Below, in pieces: positions 62,325 to 64,000 of a stretch of 64,000 bases of DNA. The first letter of the stretch is position 1; every line of letters starts with the position of its first letter. A program made the position numbers and the translations under genes. The notes beneath the pieces were generated by a model. The model saw only the letters and a list, made by a program, of their open reading frames with translations, was not told the DNA's origin and searched no databases. Source of the DNA: an uncultured Muribaculaceae bacterium (GTDB lineage Bacteria; Bacteroidota; Bacteroidia; Bacteroidales; Muribaculaceae); assembly GCA_910587915.1 (NCBI GenBank), contig CAJUOB010000009.1, positions 3,719 to 67,718 of the forward strand. The letters run 5' to 3'.

Positions 62325-63860
62325 ATGAACGCATTCTCAAATTACGAAGTATGGTGGGTCACTGGTGCCCAGCTCCTATATGGCGGCGACGCCGTTGTGG
62401 CTGTCGACAGCCACTCCAAAGAAATGGTTGAAGGCCTCAACAAATCCGGCCGTCTTCCCGTTAAGGTTGTCTACAAAGGCACTGCTAACTCTTCCAAGGA
62501 AGTTGCCGATGTAATGAAGGCTGCAAACAACTGCGACGCCTGCATCGGTGTGATCACTTGGATGCACACTTTCTCGCCCGCAAAGATGTGGATTCACGGT
62601 CTGCAGCAGCTCAACAAGCCCATGCTCCACTTCCACACTCAGTATAATGCCGAAATTCCTTGGGATACAATGGACATGGACTTCATGAACCTCAACCAGA
62701 GCGCTCATGGCGACCGTGAATTCGGCCACATTTGCGCACGTATGCGTCTGCGCCGCAAGGTTGTGGTTGGTCACTGGACCGATCCCGTCGCTCAGGAACA
62801 TATCGCTGTTTGGCAGCGTGTAGCCGCTGCTTGGGCCGATAGCCAGGATATGCTCATTCTCCGTTTCGGCGATCAGATGAACAACGTGGCCGTTACCGAC
62901 GGCGACAAGGTTGAAGCCGAGCAGCGTCTGGGCTATCACGTGGACTATACTCCGGTGAGCGAGCTCATGGAATACTTCAAGAAAGTTTCCGACGCCGACA
63001 CCGACGCCCTCGTGGAAACCTACTTCAAGGAATACGACCATGCTGCAGAGCTCGAGGACAAGAGCACCGAAGGATACAAGAAAGTGTGGAACGCCGCCAA
63101 GGCTGAGCTCGCACTCCGTGCCATCCTCAAGGCTAAGGGTGCAAAGGGCTTCACTACCAACTTCGACGACCTCGGTACCGCCGACATCAACGATCCCAAA
63201 TTTGTGGGCTTCGACCAGATTCCCGGTCTTGCTTCGCAGCGCCTCATGGCCGAAGGCTATGGCTTCGGTGCCGAAGGCGACTGGAAGAGTGCTGCCCTCT
63301 ACCGTTCGGTATGGGTCATGAGCCAGGGCGCAGGTTGCTCCTTCCTCGAGGACTATACTCTTAACTTCGACGGAGCCAACAGCTCCATCCTGCAGGCTCA
63401 CATGCTCGAGGTTTGCCCCCTCATCGCTGCTGAGCGTCCCCGCCTCGAAGTTCACTTCCTCGGAATCGGTATCCGCAAGAGCCTCACAGCACGCCTCGTC
63501 TTCACATCGAAGCCCGGCGACGGCATCACCGCTACTGTTGTCGACCTCGGCAACCGCTTCCGCCTCATCGTCAACGATGTGAAGTGCATCGAACCCAAAC
63601 CCCTGCCCAAGCTCCCCGTGGCTTCCGCTCTTTGGATTCCTATGCCTAACTTCGAAGTTGGCGCCGGTGCATGGATTCTCGCCGGAGGTACACACCACTC
63701 CTGCTTCTCCTACAAGCTCACTCCCGAATACTGGGAAGACTATGCCGAAATCGCCGGCATCGAAATGGTGCGCATAAGCGAGAACACCACCATCGAAGGC
63801 TTCAAGAACGAGCTCCGTTGGAACGAAGTATACTACATGCTCAACAAATCCCTCTGCTGA
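62325..63860 (+). CDS. araA: L-arabinose isomerase
   Basis: 511 residues from ATG 62325 (MNAFSNYEVWWVTGAQLLYGGDA...), chosen since homologues begin with this block; the frame is open back to 62238, within araD's last codons. Motifs: TGxQxLYG, ITWMHTFSPAKMWIHGL, HFHTQYNAEIPWDTMDMDFMNLNQSAHGDREFG with the metal-site Glu and His residues. It converts L-arabinose to L-ribulose. No ribulokinase gene is seen in the remaining 140 bases of the window. Confidence 0.96.
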   Translation: MNAFSNYEVWWVTGAQLLYGGDAVVAVDSHSKEMVEGLNKSGRLPVKVVYKGTANSSKEVADVMKAANNCDACIGVITWMHTFSPAKMWIHGLQQLNKPMLHFHTQYNAEIPWDTMDMDFMNLNQSAHGDREFGHICARMRLRRKVVVGHWTDPVAQEHIAVWQRVAAAWADSQDMLILRFGDQMNNVAVTDGDKVEAEQRLGYHVDYTPVSELMEYFKKVSDADTDALVETYFKEYDHAAELEDKSTEGYKKVWNAAKAELALRAILKAKGAKGFTTNFDDLGTADINDPKFVGFDQIPGLASQRLMAEGYGFGAEGDWKSAALYRSVWVMSQGAGCSFLEDYTLNFDGANSSILQAHMLEVCPLIAAERPRLEVHFLGIGIRKSLTARLVFTSKPGDGITATVVDLGNRFRLIVNDVKCIEPKPLPKLPVASALWIPMPNFEVGAGAWILAGGTHHSCFSYKLTPEYWEDYAEIAGIEMVRISENTTIEGFKNELRWNEVYYMLNKSLC

Positions 63861-63878
63861 TCATAATTATGAAATAAG

Positions 63879-63892
63879 AATTATGAATTATG
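63879..63892. repeat. AATTATGAATTATG repeat downstream of araA
   Basis: Identical to the reverse complement of 19853-19866; a further TAATTATGAA lies immediately before it (63862-63874). Confidence 0.5.
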
Positions 63893-63939
63893 TCTCCGGT
63901 CGTGAGAAAGCTGTGGGTCTGTACCCCATCGGGCACCAT

Positions 63940-64000
63940 GCGTCCGTAGGACGCTGATTCCCCATAACCGGGTACATCGAGTATAGCGAGATGTGCCCGG
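63940..64000. repeat. Palindrome cluster at the right edge
   Basis: GCGTCC-GTA-GGACGC (63940-63954) is followed by CCGGGTACATC (63968-63978) pairing with GATGTGCCCGG (63990-64000), one wobble. The second arm touches the window edge, so more repeats may follow. The layout resembles a REP-like or MITE-like element. Confidence 0.5.

Noticed and set aside
62238..62325. araA start at 62238
   Set aside because: It would overlap araD and add a lysine-rich leader; conserved homologous sequence begins at 62325.
1..64000. tRNA, rRNA, CRISPR array, prophage or transposase
   Set aside because: None seen: gaps are short, without cloverleaf folds or spaced repeats, and no phage, integrase or transposase-type protein is encoded.

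Overview
The window looks like the chromosome of a Bacteroidota member, most likely order Bacteroidales and perhaps Muribaculaceae (family level is inference from overall gene style). Direct support is the promoter grammar. Many genes are preceded by TAnnTTTG (-7 type) boxes, several with a TTTG or TTG box 19-20 bases upstream, and Shine-Dalgarno sequences are not evident. Gene content agrees: a SusC-type TonB-dependent receptor, a GH92 mannosidase, a fumarate reductase of the Bacteroides type, DUF4296/DUF4105/DUF4834 proteins, an S16 with a long Ala/Glu/Lys tail, and a NUDIX-type AraR. I see no rRNA, tRNA, CRISPR array, prophage, transposase or plasmid gene. No stretch over 300 bases lacks a gene; the largest gaps (27022-27297, 49617-49880, 57528-57779) hold terminators, promoters and inverted repeats.

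Layout. 1-4949: end of a TonB receptor gene, an alpha/beta hydrolase, a lipoprotein and a convergent GH92 mannosidase. 5140-9015: fumarate reductase/succinate dehydrogenase operon (cytochrome b, flavoprotein, iron-sulfur subunit) with an intercistronic hairpin. 9193-11285: SulP transporter and a tiny lipoprotein. 11448-17766 (minus): rpsP, then ileS, a DksA-like gene, lspA, a DUF4296 lipoprotein and a small unknown gene. 17949-22642: a potassium-uptake block (TrkH/KtrB-like, TrkA/KtrA-like, Kup). 22762-27021: a galactose operon (galK, galE, galM, nucleotidyltransferase) with no galT. 27298-32577: ndk, M23/LysM peptidase, DUF3737 + PatB/MalY pair, a lone ECF sigma factor and a membrane protein.

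32722-44509 (minus): secA, then a long tightly packed operon reading psd, pssA, DUF4834, DUF2461, GT2 glycosyltransferase, pyrC, queD, queE, DUF4105 and a degenerate alkaline-phosphatase-fold protein. It joins phosphatidylethanolamine synthesis, pyrimidine synthesis and queuosine-precursor synthesis. 44642-49616 (minus): mscL, aroK, an alanine-dehydrogenase-like protein, RNase H and a glycogen branching enzyme. 49881-50891: GAPDH. 51043-53849 (minus): xylose isomerase and xylulokinase, divergent from a UPF0371/DUF1846 gene (54032-55498). 55576-57527 (minus): a three-gene glycosyltransferase islet (GT4, PssD-like, PssE-like). 57780-63860: an arabinose operon (aldose-epimerase lipoprotein, sodium/solute symporter, NUDIX regulator AraR, araD, araA).

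The window therefore combines sugar entry (galactose, xylose, arabinose), central metabolism (GAPDH, fumarate reductase) and housekeeping. No clearly new defence or mobile system was found. The most unusual items are the phosphatase-fold protein lacking its metal ligands, an alanine-dehydrogenase paralogue lacking its lysine and glycine loop, the C-terminal tail on the fumarate reductase cytochrome, the galT-less galactose operon, recurrent intercistronic stem-loops in the sugar and fumarate reductase operons, near-leaderless promoter arrangements, and a palindrome cluster at the right edge.
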